A stretch of 64,000 nucleotides of DNA from Caldicellulosiruptor obsidiansis OB47 (GTDB lineage Bacteria; Bacillota; Thermoanaerobacteria; Caldicellulosiruptorales; Caldicellulosiruptoraceae), in NCBI RefSeq assembly GCF_000145215.1, contig NC_014392.1, positions 124,001 to 188,000 of the forward strand. The letters run 5' to 3'. The translations under genes were made by a program, and so were the position numbers. This document shows, piece after piece, positions 16,976-27,300 of the stretch (position 1 is the first letter of the stretch; every line of letters starts with the position of its first letter). The notes under the pieces are model-generated. The model was not told where the DNA came from. It was given only the letters and a program-made list of their open reading frames with translations, and did not search any database.

Positions 16976-19298
16976 TATATATAAGGATATAGAACTTTAT
17001 GCAAAGAGATTTAAAAGTAATAAGGGAAATAAGTATCAAACTATCTATCAACACACGATGGATTTATTAAACAATATGGAAAAACTATTTGAAGAGTATA
17101 ATGAAGAGATTGAGGAAAGTTGCATAAAACTGCAAATAAATTACCAAAAGCTCAAATATCTTTTAAAATTAGCAATAATATATCATGACTTGGGCAAGGC
17201 AAATTCGAAATTTCAGCAAAAAATAAGGGATAAGACAAGAGTAAAGGAGGTACCTCAAGTTAAAGGTTTGTCTAAAGAGGTGCCTCATAACTTTATATCT
17301 ATAGCTTTTGTCGATTTGGAAGATGAGATAACAGCAGGAAATATCACTGTTGAAGATTTAGAAAATCTACTTTTTGCAATTGCGTTTTCGCATGATAGAG
17401 ATTTTGATTTTAATTGTCAGTATTTTGAAAAATATATTTGTGAAGATGTTTCAAAGTATATAGAGAATAAGACATTAAAACCATTATTAGAACTCCTTCC
17501 CTCAGTTCTTGATAGGGATTTAATAATAAATAATTCAAACTATACATACAGAGTAATTAACCAATTAAGAGAATTAATGCTCAAAGATTCATATAATTTT
17601 TCCAACAAAAATACAATTTTCAGGACATTTTTGAAAGGTTTATTGCACAGACTTGATCATTCAAGTTCTGCAGGAATTAGCACAGAAGAACCAAAAATTA
17701 AAAATTTTCCTGAAAAGGTTGAAGTTTATTTAAAAAGCAAGGGGAGTTTTAGTGGGTTTAAGGATTTTCAGAAAAAAGCAGTGGAACTTTCAGGAAGAAA
17801 TATTATTTTATTTGCTCCGACTGGAAGTGGGAAAACAGAGTTTGGAATAAACTGGGCATTTAAAAGTAAGTTAATTTACACTCTTCCAATTCGTGTTTCG
17901 ATAAATGCAATGTATGAAAGACTTGCGAAAATCTTTGGTGAAGATAAAGTTGGAATTTTACATTCTGATAGTATGATATATCTGCTTGAAAGATATATGG
18001 AAATATATCGTGAAAATCAAGAATTAGAAACTCTATTTGATAGTGTTGATCTTGCTAAGAATATGAGTCTACCAATAATTGTTACCACAGGAGACCAGAT
18101 TTTTACCTCGGCTTTGAAGTGGCCAGGCTTTGAAAAGATTTATTCTCTGTTTTTATATACAAAGATTATAATAGATGAGCCGCAGAGCTATTCACCAGAA
18201 TCTTTGGCAATTATAATAAAAGCATTACAAGAAATTATAAGTTTAAACGGCAAGTTTTGTTTGATGAGTGCAACAGTTAATCCACTTATTTTGAAATACC
18301 TTGGGAATTATGCTGATTATATACAAGCATATTCAGATGAGGAATTAAAAAAGAAATATTCTCATATTATTAAAATCAGGCAACTTTCAATTTTAGATTG
18401 TATTGATGAAATAATTGAATGTGGAAGGCGAAAAAATGTACTTGTTATATGCAATACCGTAAAAAGGGCACAGGAAGTTTACAAGGTTATACATGAAAAT
18501 TTAAGAGGATTTGAAAAAATTCATGTTGAGCTTTTACATTCACGCTTTTTAGAAGGGCAGAAGACACAGAAGGAAAAAATTATTATTTCAAATCAGATGA
18601 GAAACGGGATTGTAATTTCAACTCAACTTGTTGAAGCATCGCTTGATATAGACTATGATATATTGTTTACCGAGCTTGCCTCAGCAGATTCTTTACTTCA
18701 ACGAATGGGAAGAATATATAGAAAAAGACAATATGAAGAAGCGGTTCCGAATGTCATCATTTTAACAAAAGAGCCGAGTGGAATTGGAAAGGTATATCAG
18801 AAAGAAATTGTTGAGAGGACAGAAACATTTTTAAAAAAATTTCACGAGAATAAAATTACAGAGTATGATAAAAAAGAACTTAATGAGTATGTATATGATA
18901 TCGATGCACTTTCAGCTACAAATTTTATAAACAAATTTAATAAAGCATATGAAATTTTAAAACTTGGATTTAGATCGGAGAAAAAAATTGAGGCTCAAAA
19001 AATTTTTAGAGATGTTGTTACGATATCAGGGATACCAAGAGAGGTATTTAACAAAAATATTGACGAGATAGAAGAAATTGTTGATAAGATAAACTCAAAA
19101 GATTTGAATTCTATTGAGAAATTAAAGTTAATTTCTCATATCAGAAAATATACAGTAACTGCCCCGCTATACTTTTTTGAAAAAGGTGGAATAAGCTGTT
19201 ATGATAAAAAGTTAGGATTATATCTTCTTGATTGTGAATATGATGAACAATTGGGTTTAAAGCCACCAAAAGATATAGAAAAATCTGATATATGGTAA
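16965..19298 (+). CDS. cas3: CRISPR helicase-nuclease Cas3 (HD + DExD/H)
   Basis: About 777 residues from ATG 16965, with AGGTGA eight bases upstream; earlier in-frame codons lack spacing. The N-terminal HD nuclease shows IYQH, then the metal-binding pair in IIYHDLGKAN (H74-D75) and later FSHDRDF. The helicase follows: Walker A LFAPTGSGKTEF (~285-295), Walker B IIDEPQSY (a DEPQ variant of DEAD/H), motif III MSATVN, and motif VI region ADSLLQRMGRIYRK. Cas3 is recruited by Cascade and shreds the target strand. HD and helicase are in one chain, as usual for I-B. Confidence 0.93.
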   Translation: MKIDIYKDIELYAKRFKSNKGNKYQTIYQHTMDLLNNMEKLFEEYNEEIEESCIKLQINYQKLKYLLKLAIIYHDLGKANSKFQQKIRDKTRVKEVPQVKGLSKEVPHNFISIAFVDLEDEITAGNITVEDLENLLFAIAFSHDRDFDFNCQYFEKYICEDVSKYIENKTLKPLLELLPSVLDRDLIINNSNYTYRVINQLRELMLKDSYNFSNKNTIFRTFLKGLLHRLDHSSSAGISTEEPKIKNFPEKVEVYLKSKGSFSGFKDFQKKAVELSGRNIILFAPTGSGKTEFGINWAFKSKLIYTLPIRVSINAMYERLAKIFGEDKVGILHSDSMIYLLERYMEIYRENQELETLFDSVDLAKNMSLPIIVTTGDQIFTSALKWPGFEKIYSLFLYTKIIIDEPQSYSPESLAIIIKALQEIISLNGKFCLMSATVNPLILKYLGNYADYIQAYSDEELKKKYSHIIKIRQLSILDCIDEIIECGRRKNVLVICNTVKRAQEVYKVIHENLRGFEKIHVELLHSRFLEGQKTQKEKIIISNQMRNGIVISTQLVEASLDIDYDILFTELASADSLLQRMGRIYRKRQYEEAVPNVIILTKEPSGIGKVYQKEIVERTETFLKKFHENKITEYDKKELNEYVYDIDALSATNFINKFNKAYEILKLGFRSEKKIEAQKIFRDVVTISGIPREVFNKNIDEIEEIVDKINSKDLNSIEKLKLISHIRKYTVTAPLYFFEKGGISCYDKKLGLYLLDCEYDEQLGLKPPKDIEKSDIW

Positions 19299-19319
19299 AA
19301 ACCAATTGGAGTGGTGAAA

Positions 19320-19832
19320 GTGGAAGACGCCATGGAATTTTCTGACCTCAAGTTCCAAGGAATAAAAATCAACTACCTTTACATCTGCAAAAGAAAACTT
19401 TGGCTATTTAGCAAGAACATAACTTTTGAGAACAAGTCTGACAAGGTGCTTCTGGGCAAAGTGTTGCATGAGTACTCGTATCCCAAAGAGAATACAAAAG
19501 AGGTTTTGATAGACAATCTTATCATGATAGATATTTTATCAGATGGCAGCATCAGAGAAGTAAAGTACAGTAGTAAGATGAAAGAAGCTGATATAATGCA
19601 GGTTATGTACTATCTTTACTATCTTAAGCAAAAAGGAATTCACAAGCAGGGGATAATAAATTATCCCAAGGAAAAAAGAAAAGAAGTGTTAGAACTTACA
19701 CCTGATTATGAAGAAAAAATAAAACAGGCACTAAGAGAGATAGAAGAGATAACAACAAAATCAATTCCGCCACCTGCGCAAAAACAAAAGATTTGTAAGT
19801 CGTGTGCGTACTTTGAGTTTTGCTGGGGGTAA
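19320..19832 (+). CDS. cas4: CRISPR adaptation nuclease Cas4
   Basis: About 170 residues. The Fe-S cysteines are visible: one in YLYICKRKLW and three at the C-terminus in KICKSCAYFEFCWG. RecB-type nuclease residues lie in IDILSDGSIREVKYSSK and QVMYYLYYL. The start is uncertain: GTG 19320 has GGAG eight bases upstream, while ATG 19332 would also give a complete domain. Cas4 trims prespacers and helps choose PAM-bearing ends in type I-B adaptation. It is followed four bases later by cas1. Confidence 0.9.
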   Translation: MEDAMEFSDLKFQGIKINYLYICKRKLWLFSKNITFENKSDKVLLGKVLHEYSYPKENTKEVLIDNLIMIDILSDGSIREVKYSSKMKEADIMQVMYYLYYLKQKGIHKQGIINYPKEKRKEVLELTPDYEEKIKQALREIEEITTKSIPPPAQKQKICKSCAYFEFCWG

Positions 19833-19836
19833 AATC

Positions 19837-20817
19837 ATGCAGAAAACATTGTATATTACTTCAAATGGAAGGCTACGAAGACATGAGAATACTTTGTATT
19901 TTGAATCTGGGGAAGAAAAAAGAGCAGTTGATATAGAAAATATTGAGCAAATTCACATCTTTGGAGAGGTAGATTTGAACACAAAAGCTTTAAATTATAT
20001 CTCTCAATATGGAATTATTCTTCACTTTTACAATTATTACGGATTTTACTCTGGAAGTTTTTTGCCTCGCAAGAAAAATGTATCTGGAGAAGTAGTAGTA
20101 AGACAGGCTCTGCATTATCTAGAGAGAGAAAAAAGATTGTTTTTGGCATATTGTTTTGTTGAATCAGCTGTGCATCACATGATGCGAAACTTAAGAGAAA
20201 GAAAAGAAGCTGAAGCCTTTTTGACTGCAATTGAAGATGAGTGGGAAAAGGGAAGATTTGCTATATCGAGCGTTACAGAGCTGATGGGCCTTGAGGGGAG
20301 AATTCGCAATATATACTATCAATCTTTCAATCAGTTTTTACCAGATGATTTTGCAATTGAAAAAAGAGAAAAAAGACCACCTACAAATCCTATTAATGCT
20401 TTGATTTCGTTCGGGAATAGTCTGATTTATAGTCATACACTTTCTCAGATTTATCAAACCCAGCTTGATCCAACAATTAGTTTTTTGCATGAACCAAGTG
20501 AAAAGCGATTTTCTCTAAGTCTTGATATTTCAGAAATTTTTAAACCACTGATTGTTGACACTGTAATATTCAAACTTCTAAATAACCATCAAATTACTCT
20601 TGAACATTTTGATGAAGATTTGAATTATTGTTATCTTAATCAAGATGGAAGGAAGATATTTATAAAAGAGCTTCAAACCAAGCTTGAAACCACAGTGCGA
20701 CACAGACAGCTCAATAGAAATGTTTCTTACAAGGGTTTTATAAGACTTGAATGCTATAAGTTGATAAAGCATTTTATAGGTGATCAGGTTTACTCGCCAC
20801 TTAAGGCATGGTGGTAG
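19837..20817 (+). CDS. cas1: CRISPR integrase Cas1
   Basis: About 326 residues from ATG 19837, with GGGGG seven bases upstream. Catalytic metal ligands are visible: E153 in LMGLEGRIRN, H218 in ISFLHEPSEKR and the acidic D230/E233 in LDISEIFKP. The length and the opening KTLYITSNGRLRRHENTLYFE are typical of I-B Cas1. With Cas2 it integrates new spacers at the leader end of the array just downstream. Confidence 0.95.
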   Translation: MQKTLYITSNGRLRRHENTLYFESGEEKRAVDIENIEQIHIFGEVDLNTKALNYISQYGIILHFYNYYGFYSGSFLPRKKNVSGEVVVRQALHYLEREKRLFLAYCFVESAVHHMMRNLRERKEAEAFLTAIEDEWEKGRFAISSVTELMGLEGRIRNIYYQSFNQFLPDDFAIEKREKRPPTNPINALISFGNSLIYSHTLSQIYQTQLDPTISFLHEPSEKRFSLSLDISEIFKPLIVDTVIFKLLNNHQITLEHFDEDLNYCYLNQDGRKIFIKELQTKLETTVRHRQLNRNVSYKGFIRLECYKLIKHFIGDQVYSPLKAWW

Positions 20818-20841
20818 ATAAATTCAAGGGAGTGAAAAAAG

Positions 20842-21105
20842 ATATTTGTCATAGTCACATATGATATCAATGAAAAAAGAGTTAACAAGGTGAGAAAGAT
20901 TTTGAAAAAGTACTTCACATGGGTTCAAAACTCAGTGTTTGAAGGTGAAATTACGCTGGGCAAGCTTGAAAAATGTAAACGTGAACTTTTATCGGTTATA
21001 GAAAAAGATGAAGATTCAGTGTATTTTTATGAAATGGAATATAAACTTGTGTGCAATAAAAAGATTTTAGGTCAAGAGAAGAATTATGATTCTATTATAA
21101 TTTAA
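20842..21105 (+). CDS. cas2: CRISPR adaptation protein Cas2, start codon unusual
   Basis: The frame gives FVIVTYDINEKRVNKVRKILKKYFTWVQNSVFEGEITLGKL, a clear Cas2 with the N-terminal Asp of YDI. No ATG, GTG or TTG occurs in frame before the conserved residues: a TGA stands at 20833 and the first codon after a well-placed AAGGGAGTGA ribosome site is ATA (20842). Either translation starts at AUA, or one base of the A6 run at 20835-20840 is extra. With five A's, GTG 20832 would read MKKIFVIVTYDI. The next usable start, GTG 20890, would remove the catalytic strand. The protein is ~87 residues, the normal Cas2 length. Confidence 0.85.
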   Translation: MFVIVTYDINEKRVNKVRKILKKYFTWVQNSVFEGEITLGKLEKCKRELLSVIEKDEDSVYFYEMEYKLVCNKKILGQEKNYDSIII

Positions 21106-21342
21106 AAATTTCAGGCCAAATCTATTGATGAACTCGTATTCCATAATAATCCATTTTGCAGCGAGGCTTATAACTATTTTAAAGTTTCTATCTTCTTTTC
21201 CTCCAAGCTTCTCAAGACTCTTTGCTATTTTATTACAAAAACCCAACTATCCCCTCGCTGCAATTTATTCTTATTGTGGAAAATTTGCTGATAGGGTATA
21301 ATATAGATGTAAGATGGGAAAAGGGATATTTATTATTAATGG
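21106..21342 (+). promoter_or_regulatory. CRISPR leader
   Basis: This 237-base stretch lies between cas2 and the first repeat and has no gene. It holds a promoter near its end and a widely spaced perfect inverted repeat: TTGCAGCGAGG (21156-21166) and CCTCGCTGCAA (21253-21263). The position next to cas1-cas2, and the fact that degenerate repeats occur only at the far end of the array, identify it as the leader. Confidence 0.85.
21274..21302 (+). promoter_or_regulatory. CRISPR array promoter in the leader
   Basis: TTGTGG (21274-21279) and a perfect TATAAT (21297-21302) are separated by 17 bases. Transcription would begin about 35 bases before the first repeat at 21343. Confidence 0.7.
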
Positions 21343-24300
21343 GTTTTATCTGAACTATGAGGGATGTAAACTCTTTTTTCTCTTTAACAAATCTTGATAT
21401 GCCAACTCTGTTTTATCTGAACTATGAGGGATGTAAACAACGACAAGCTAACGTACAGGAAAAACTCCCATGACGGTTTTATCTGAACTATGAGGGATGT
21501 AAACGTTCAATTCTGATTATATCAGACTTAAAGTCCGTTGGTTTTATCTGAACTATGAGGGATGTAAACTCAGTAGAATTTTTAAAAGATTATTTGACTT
21601 TAGGTGGGTTTTATCTGAACTATGAGGGATGTAAACGACAATAGATTATACGTGCACGTTTCAAACGGCAAAGGGTTTTATCTGAACTATGAGGGATGTA
21701 AACGTTCTAAGTCATCAATTAACTCATCAATTATTTGTACGTTTTATCTGAACTATGAGGGATGTAAACAGCAGACACACTCTATCAAATTCCCTGCCGT
21801 CTGTTCGTTTTATCTGAACTATGAGGGATGTAAACGTATATGATTTAGAGAAGAACGATATAAGGTCGTTTAGTTTTATCTGAACTATGAGGGATGTAAA
21901 CTGATATATCAAATACACCTTAAAGCCATCATCATGACGTTTTATCTGAACTATGAGGGATGTAAACAGGGGCGGGGGAAGAAAAAAGAAAAAAAGCTAT
22001 CGGTTTTATCTGAACTATGAGGGATGTAAACTTCTTTTATTTGAATATCTTTACTTTAGTCGCTATAGTTTTATCTGAACTATGAGGGATGTAAACACTC
22101 AAACAATTTGAAGAACGATACGAAATATTAAAAGTTTTATCTGAACTATGAGGGATGTAAACATACTATATCATAGCCCAATTTCCTACTCTGACTAAAG
22201 TTTTATCTGAACTATGAGGGATGTAAACACATTCGATACAAAGTCATTCTCATCATCAAAAGCAGGTTTTATCTGAACTATGAGGGATGTAAACTGCAAG
22301 CATTACTATTGCCTCTTCCCTCGTTATAATAGTTTTATCTGAACTATGAGGGATGTAAACACATCACGCATTAAATTATACTGTCGTATAGTAACTTGTT
22401 TTATCTGAACTATGAGGGATGTAAACGAGGCTATATTATTATTTTTAGAAGCTTCTTTGCTTAGTTTTATCTGAACTATGAGGGATGTAAACTTATACAC
22501 CCTAACACTGCCAATTGTCAATATATTTAAGTTTTATCTGAACTATGAGGGATGTAAACTTGAAAGTGCATGTGCGTGTTACATTTTGGTATGGTGAGGT
22601 TTTATCTGAACTATGAGGGATGTAAACACGTATAATTTAACTGCTACAAGCGGTAAGGACTATGGTTTTATCTGAACTATGAGGGATGTAAACAATTTTC
22701 TTTCAAATCATTTATACTCACATCTTTTATAGTTTTATCTGAACTATGAGGGATGTAAACAATACTACTAATTTTTCTTGTATACCCATACTCAAAGTTT
22801 TATCTGAACTATGAGGGATGTAAACAACCATTGTGGCGAATCCTTTTCCATATCTATCTGGTTTTATCTGAACTATGAGGGATGTAAACTAAATGTATCG
22901 AAACTGTCTAAGCGATCAGGAACTAAAGTTTTATCTGAACTATGAGGGATGTAAACTCCCATTACTCCATTCAATTCCTGTTGCATCTTATTGTTTTATC
23001 TGAACTATGAGGGATGTAAACAAAAAATCTTTTTTAGAAAAGATTTTTCATTTTCTTGTTTTATCTGAACTATGAGGGATGTAAACGATACTATTCGAAT
23101 GCACACCAGAAAACTTATTTTAGTTTTATCTGAACTATGAGGGATGTAAACGTGCAATTAAAAACTTTATTTGCGTATTTGAATTATTGTTTTATCTGAA
23201 CTATGAGGGATGTAAACCACACCAAACAGCAGTAAACTCTAACATGTCTTCAATGTTTTATCTGAACTATGAGGGATGTAAACGTGCTTCATCTATTACT
23301 AAAAGACAACTACCTTCCTTGTTTTATCTGAACTATGAGGGATGTAAACGAGAAGCCTGTTTTTGATTTTAATTTTAAGTTGTTGGGTTTTATCTGAACT
23401 ATGAGGGATGTAAACCTTCAGCTATAGCCTGTGCTATCTTGTCCTGAACATTGTTTTATCTGAACTATGAGGGATGTAAACGATTCTCCTTTTCGAACTA
23501 TAACATTTCCGGTGCAAGTTTTATCTGAACTATGAGGGATGTAAACGCTGTTGTAATTGCAAAATATATAGCTCGTTTAGCAGGTTTTATCTGAACTATG
23601 AGGGATGTAAACATAGCCAAACATCACCTCGTTGAGTGCAAGGTTGAGGGTTTTATCTGAACTATGAGGGATGTAAACCTACAAAATCACCAAAAGCCCA
23701 CGCATTAATGATGTAGTTTTATCTGAACTATGAGGGATGTAAACTTCTTTCTGTGTATGATATCTTTGTAATAAATTTGGTTTTATCTGAACTATGAGGG
23801 ATGTAAACAAAGGCTTGTCGAGGAAGCATTAAAAGAACTTTTTGGTTTTATCTGAACTATGAGGGATGTAAACAGGGGTTAGTTTATGCGATAAAAGTTG
23901 AAGAGTTTTGGTTTTATCTGAACTATGAGGGATGTAAACTATCTCTGCCCCTGAACTATTTAATTTTCTAACATTTGTTTTATCTGAACTATGAGGGATG
24001 TAAACTTTCTTTACAGTGATTCTTATTTTGCCCTCAACAAGTTTTATCTGAACTATGAGGGATGTAAACCATTTTTTGTCTCCTCCAGTTTTCTTAGTGT
24101 TGCTTCGTTTTATCTGAACTATGAGGGATGTAAACTTGTCAATAGACTTGAAGTTCGAAAAATCGAACTTCAAGTTTTATCTGAACTATGAGGGATGTAA
24201 ACGTTTGGGGCACTCTTCAGGGGCGCCTTGCTTTCCCTGGTTTTATCTGAACTATGAGGGATGTAAACCCGGTTGCGGTTTTCTTATTTTTCGCTGGAGG

Positions 24301-27300
24301 CTTTCGTTTTATCTGAACTATGAGGGATGTAAACGTTCTAAGTCATCAATTAACTCATCAATTATTTGTACGTTTTATCTGAACTATGAGGGATGTAAAC
24401 TCGCTATCTCAGCATCAGTTCGGGCACGGTTGGAGATGTTTTATCTGAACTATGAGGGATGTAAACTTTTTCTATCTTTTCAGCTTTAACAATTTCACAA
24501 TGTTTTATCTGAACTATGAGGGATGTAAACCACTTACTTTTTGTTTTACAACCTCGTTTATTTGCTCGTTTTATCTGAACTATGAGGGATGTAAACGTCG
24601 TTTTGCAGCCTGTAAAAAAGTTAGCTGATATGGTTTTATCTGAACTATGAGGGATGTAAACGTCTTTATAGCTGGATGAACAACGTCAAAAGCAATTGGT
24701 TTTATCTGAACTATGAGGGATGTAAACCACAGTAAGAGAAAAGCTAAAAGCTCTAAAAATCAATTGTTTTATCTGAACTATGAGGGATGTAAACTCCTAT
24801 AGGGAGTACAGAACTATAAGAATAAGAACCGCGTTTTATCTGAACTATGAGGGATGTAAACTTGTACGTGCGGCTTCCACCGCCTCTGTTTCCATGTCAG
24901 TTTTATCTGAACTATGAGGGATGTAAACATTATTATCCTTAAAAATTCTTTGCCAGCCCGCGTTTGTTTTATCTGAACTATGAGGGATGTAAACATTCAG
25001 TAACGGTTTGTTCAGGTACTTTAGGTGAAACGGTTTTATCTGAACTATGAGGGATGTAAACTATTTACTTGTATTCCTGCTCACATTAGCCAAAACGGGT
25101 TTTATCTGAACTATGAGGGATGTAAACACCGCTGCGACCTGCAGCGTAAATTGTGTTTTGAGGCGTTTTATCTGAACTATGAGGGATGTAAACAGTGTGG
25201 TGCTTTGAAAAAAAGGCAAAAACAAAACTGAGTTTTATCTGAACTATGAGGGATGTAAACCTTTCTTTTTTAAAAAATCAATTATTTGAGACAATCCGTT
25301 TTATCTGAACTATGAGGGATGTAAACTTGATGGTTTTAAAGAACCACCGGGATGGTTATGCGGTTTTATCTGAACTATGAGGGATGTAAACAAATTGTGG
25401 CGGAAAAAATTTTGAGTTATACTTTCGGTTTTATCTGAACTATGAGGGATGTAAACTTCTTCTTTGCTTTTTTTGTCTTTCATTATGAAGCTGGTTTTAT
25501 CTGAACTATGAGGGATGTAAACTTGAAACTATATCGGGTTGTGGGTCTACAGAAAAATGTTTTATCTGAACTATGAGGGATGTAAACACAGCTCTGGACA
25601 ACACGGATATGTCGGACGTACCGGTTTTATCTGAACTATGAGGGATGTAAACCGTAACGAAAGAGAAGGGGAATATCTTACTAATACAGTTTTATCTGAA
25701 CTATGAGGGATGTAAACATAGAGCTTTAGAGATAGTTAAAAAGGCTATGGAGAGTTTTATCTGAACTATGAGGGATGTAAACTTTGAATATATTTCAAGA
25801 AAAGGAATTGTTTGTTGTGGTTTTATCTGAACTATGAGGGATGTAAACAATTAGAAGAAATTAATAGAGAATTATCAAATTTAGGTTTTATCTGAACTAT
25901 GAGGGATGTAAACGAACAAAGAAAACTTTATAATGCTATTAGAAAAGAAGGTTTTATCTGAACTATGAGGGATGTAAACAATTGTGGAGAGGTTATAGTG
26001 TTAGAGGGGGATAGTGCGTTTTATCTGAACTATGAGGGATGTAAACATGTCGAGACTTTTAGACATTGCTATAAATGAATTGTGTTTTATCTGAACTATG
26101 AGGGATGTAAACAGAATGACTATTTTAGGGTTTGATACGGGTGTTTTATGTTTTATCTGAACTATGAGGGATGTAAACAGTCCTAAAATTTGGAAATGAT
26201 GGCAGGGGGTTCAGAGTTTTATCTGAACTATGAGGGATGTAAACCACAATAGGTTCTCTTTTTATTCCCACAGGTATGTTTTATCTGAACTATGAGGGAT
26301 GTAAACTTGTAATTTTTTGCTTCATCTTCTTTACCTATTAATCTGTTTTATCTGAACTATGAGGGATGTAAACATTGATGAAAGACGTAAGCGAGAGTGA
26401 GGAAGGTTTTGTTTTATCTGAACTATGAGGGATGTAAACCTATAATAGGGTTCATCCTGATAGAAACTGGACATAAGTTTTATCTGAACTATGAGGGATG
26501 TAAACTTATCAAGCATAACGAAAGCATTATCGTCGAGTAAAGGTTTTATCTGAACTATGAGGGATGTAAACTCTATTGAATTATTATCATAATTTACTTT
26601 AAAAATTTTGTTTTATCTGAACTATGAGGGATGTAAACTACTCTTAAATTTAGAAAACACAATACATTTTTCTTCAGTTTTATCTGAACTATGAGGGATG
26701 TAAACAAAACTTTCTCATATTCAGGCTTAACAACCCATGTATGTTTTATCTGAACTATGAGGGATGTAAACTTGCATGGGAACAAGTACGTAATAATTAA
26801 AAGTGGTAGTTTTATCTGAACTATGAGGGATGTAAACACAGCAGAATCATTAGAAGAGTTAGAAAAGCTAATTAAGTTTTATCTGAACTATGAGGGATGT
26901 AAACTAATTATTTTACTTGGTTATTAGTTTAATCATTAGTTTTATCTGAACTATGAGGGATGTAAACTATACACAACCTCCTTTTTGTGTTCAAAAGTAT
27001 TTACAGTTTTATCTGAACTATGAGGGATGTAAACGATTTGAACAAGTTAAAATCTTCGAGGTATGGATATGTTTTATCTGAACTATGAGGGATGTAAACA
27101 AAGCATAGTTGTTAAGAACAAAATTTATCAACTCTTGTTTTATCTGAACTATGAGGGATGTAAACGTAAGATTCAACTATATTGTTAAAATAATTAGTCT
27201 GCGTTTTATCTGAACTATGAGGGATGTAAACCTTTATTACTCAAAAAATATTCATAAGCCCTGTTTAAGTTTTATCTGAACTATGAGGGATGTAAACCTA

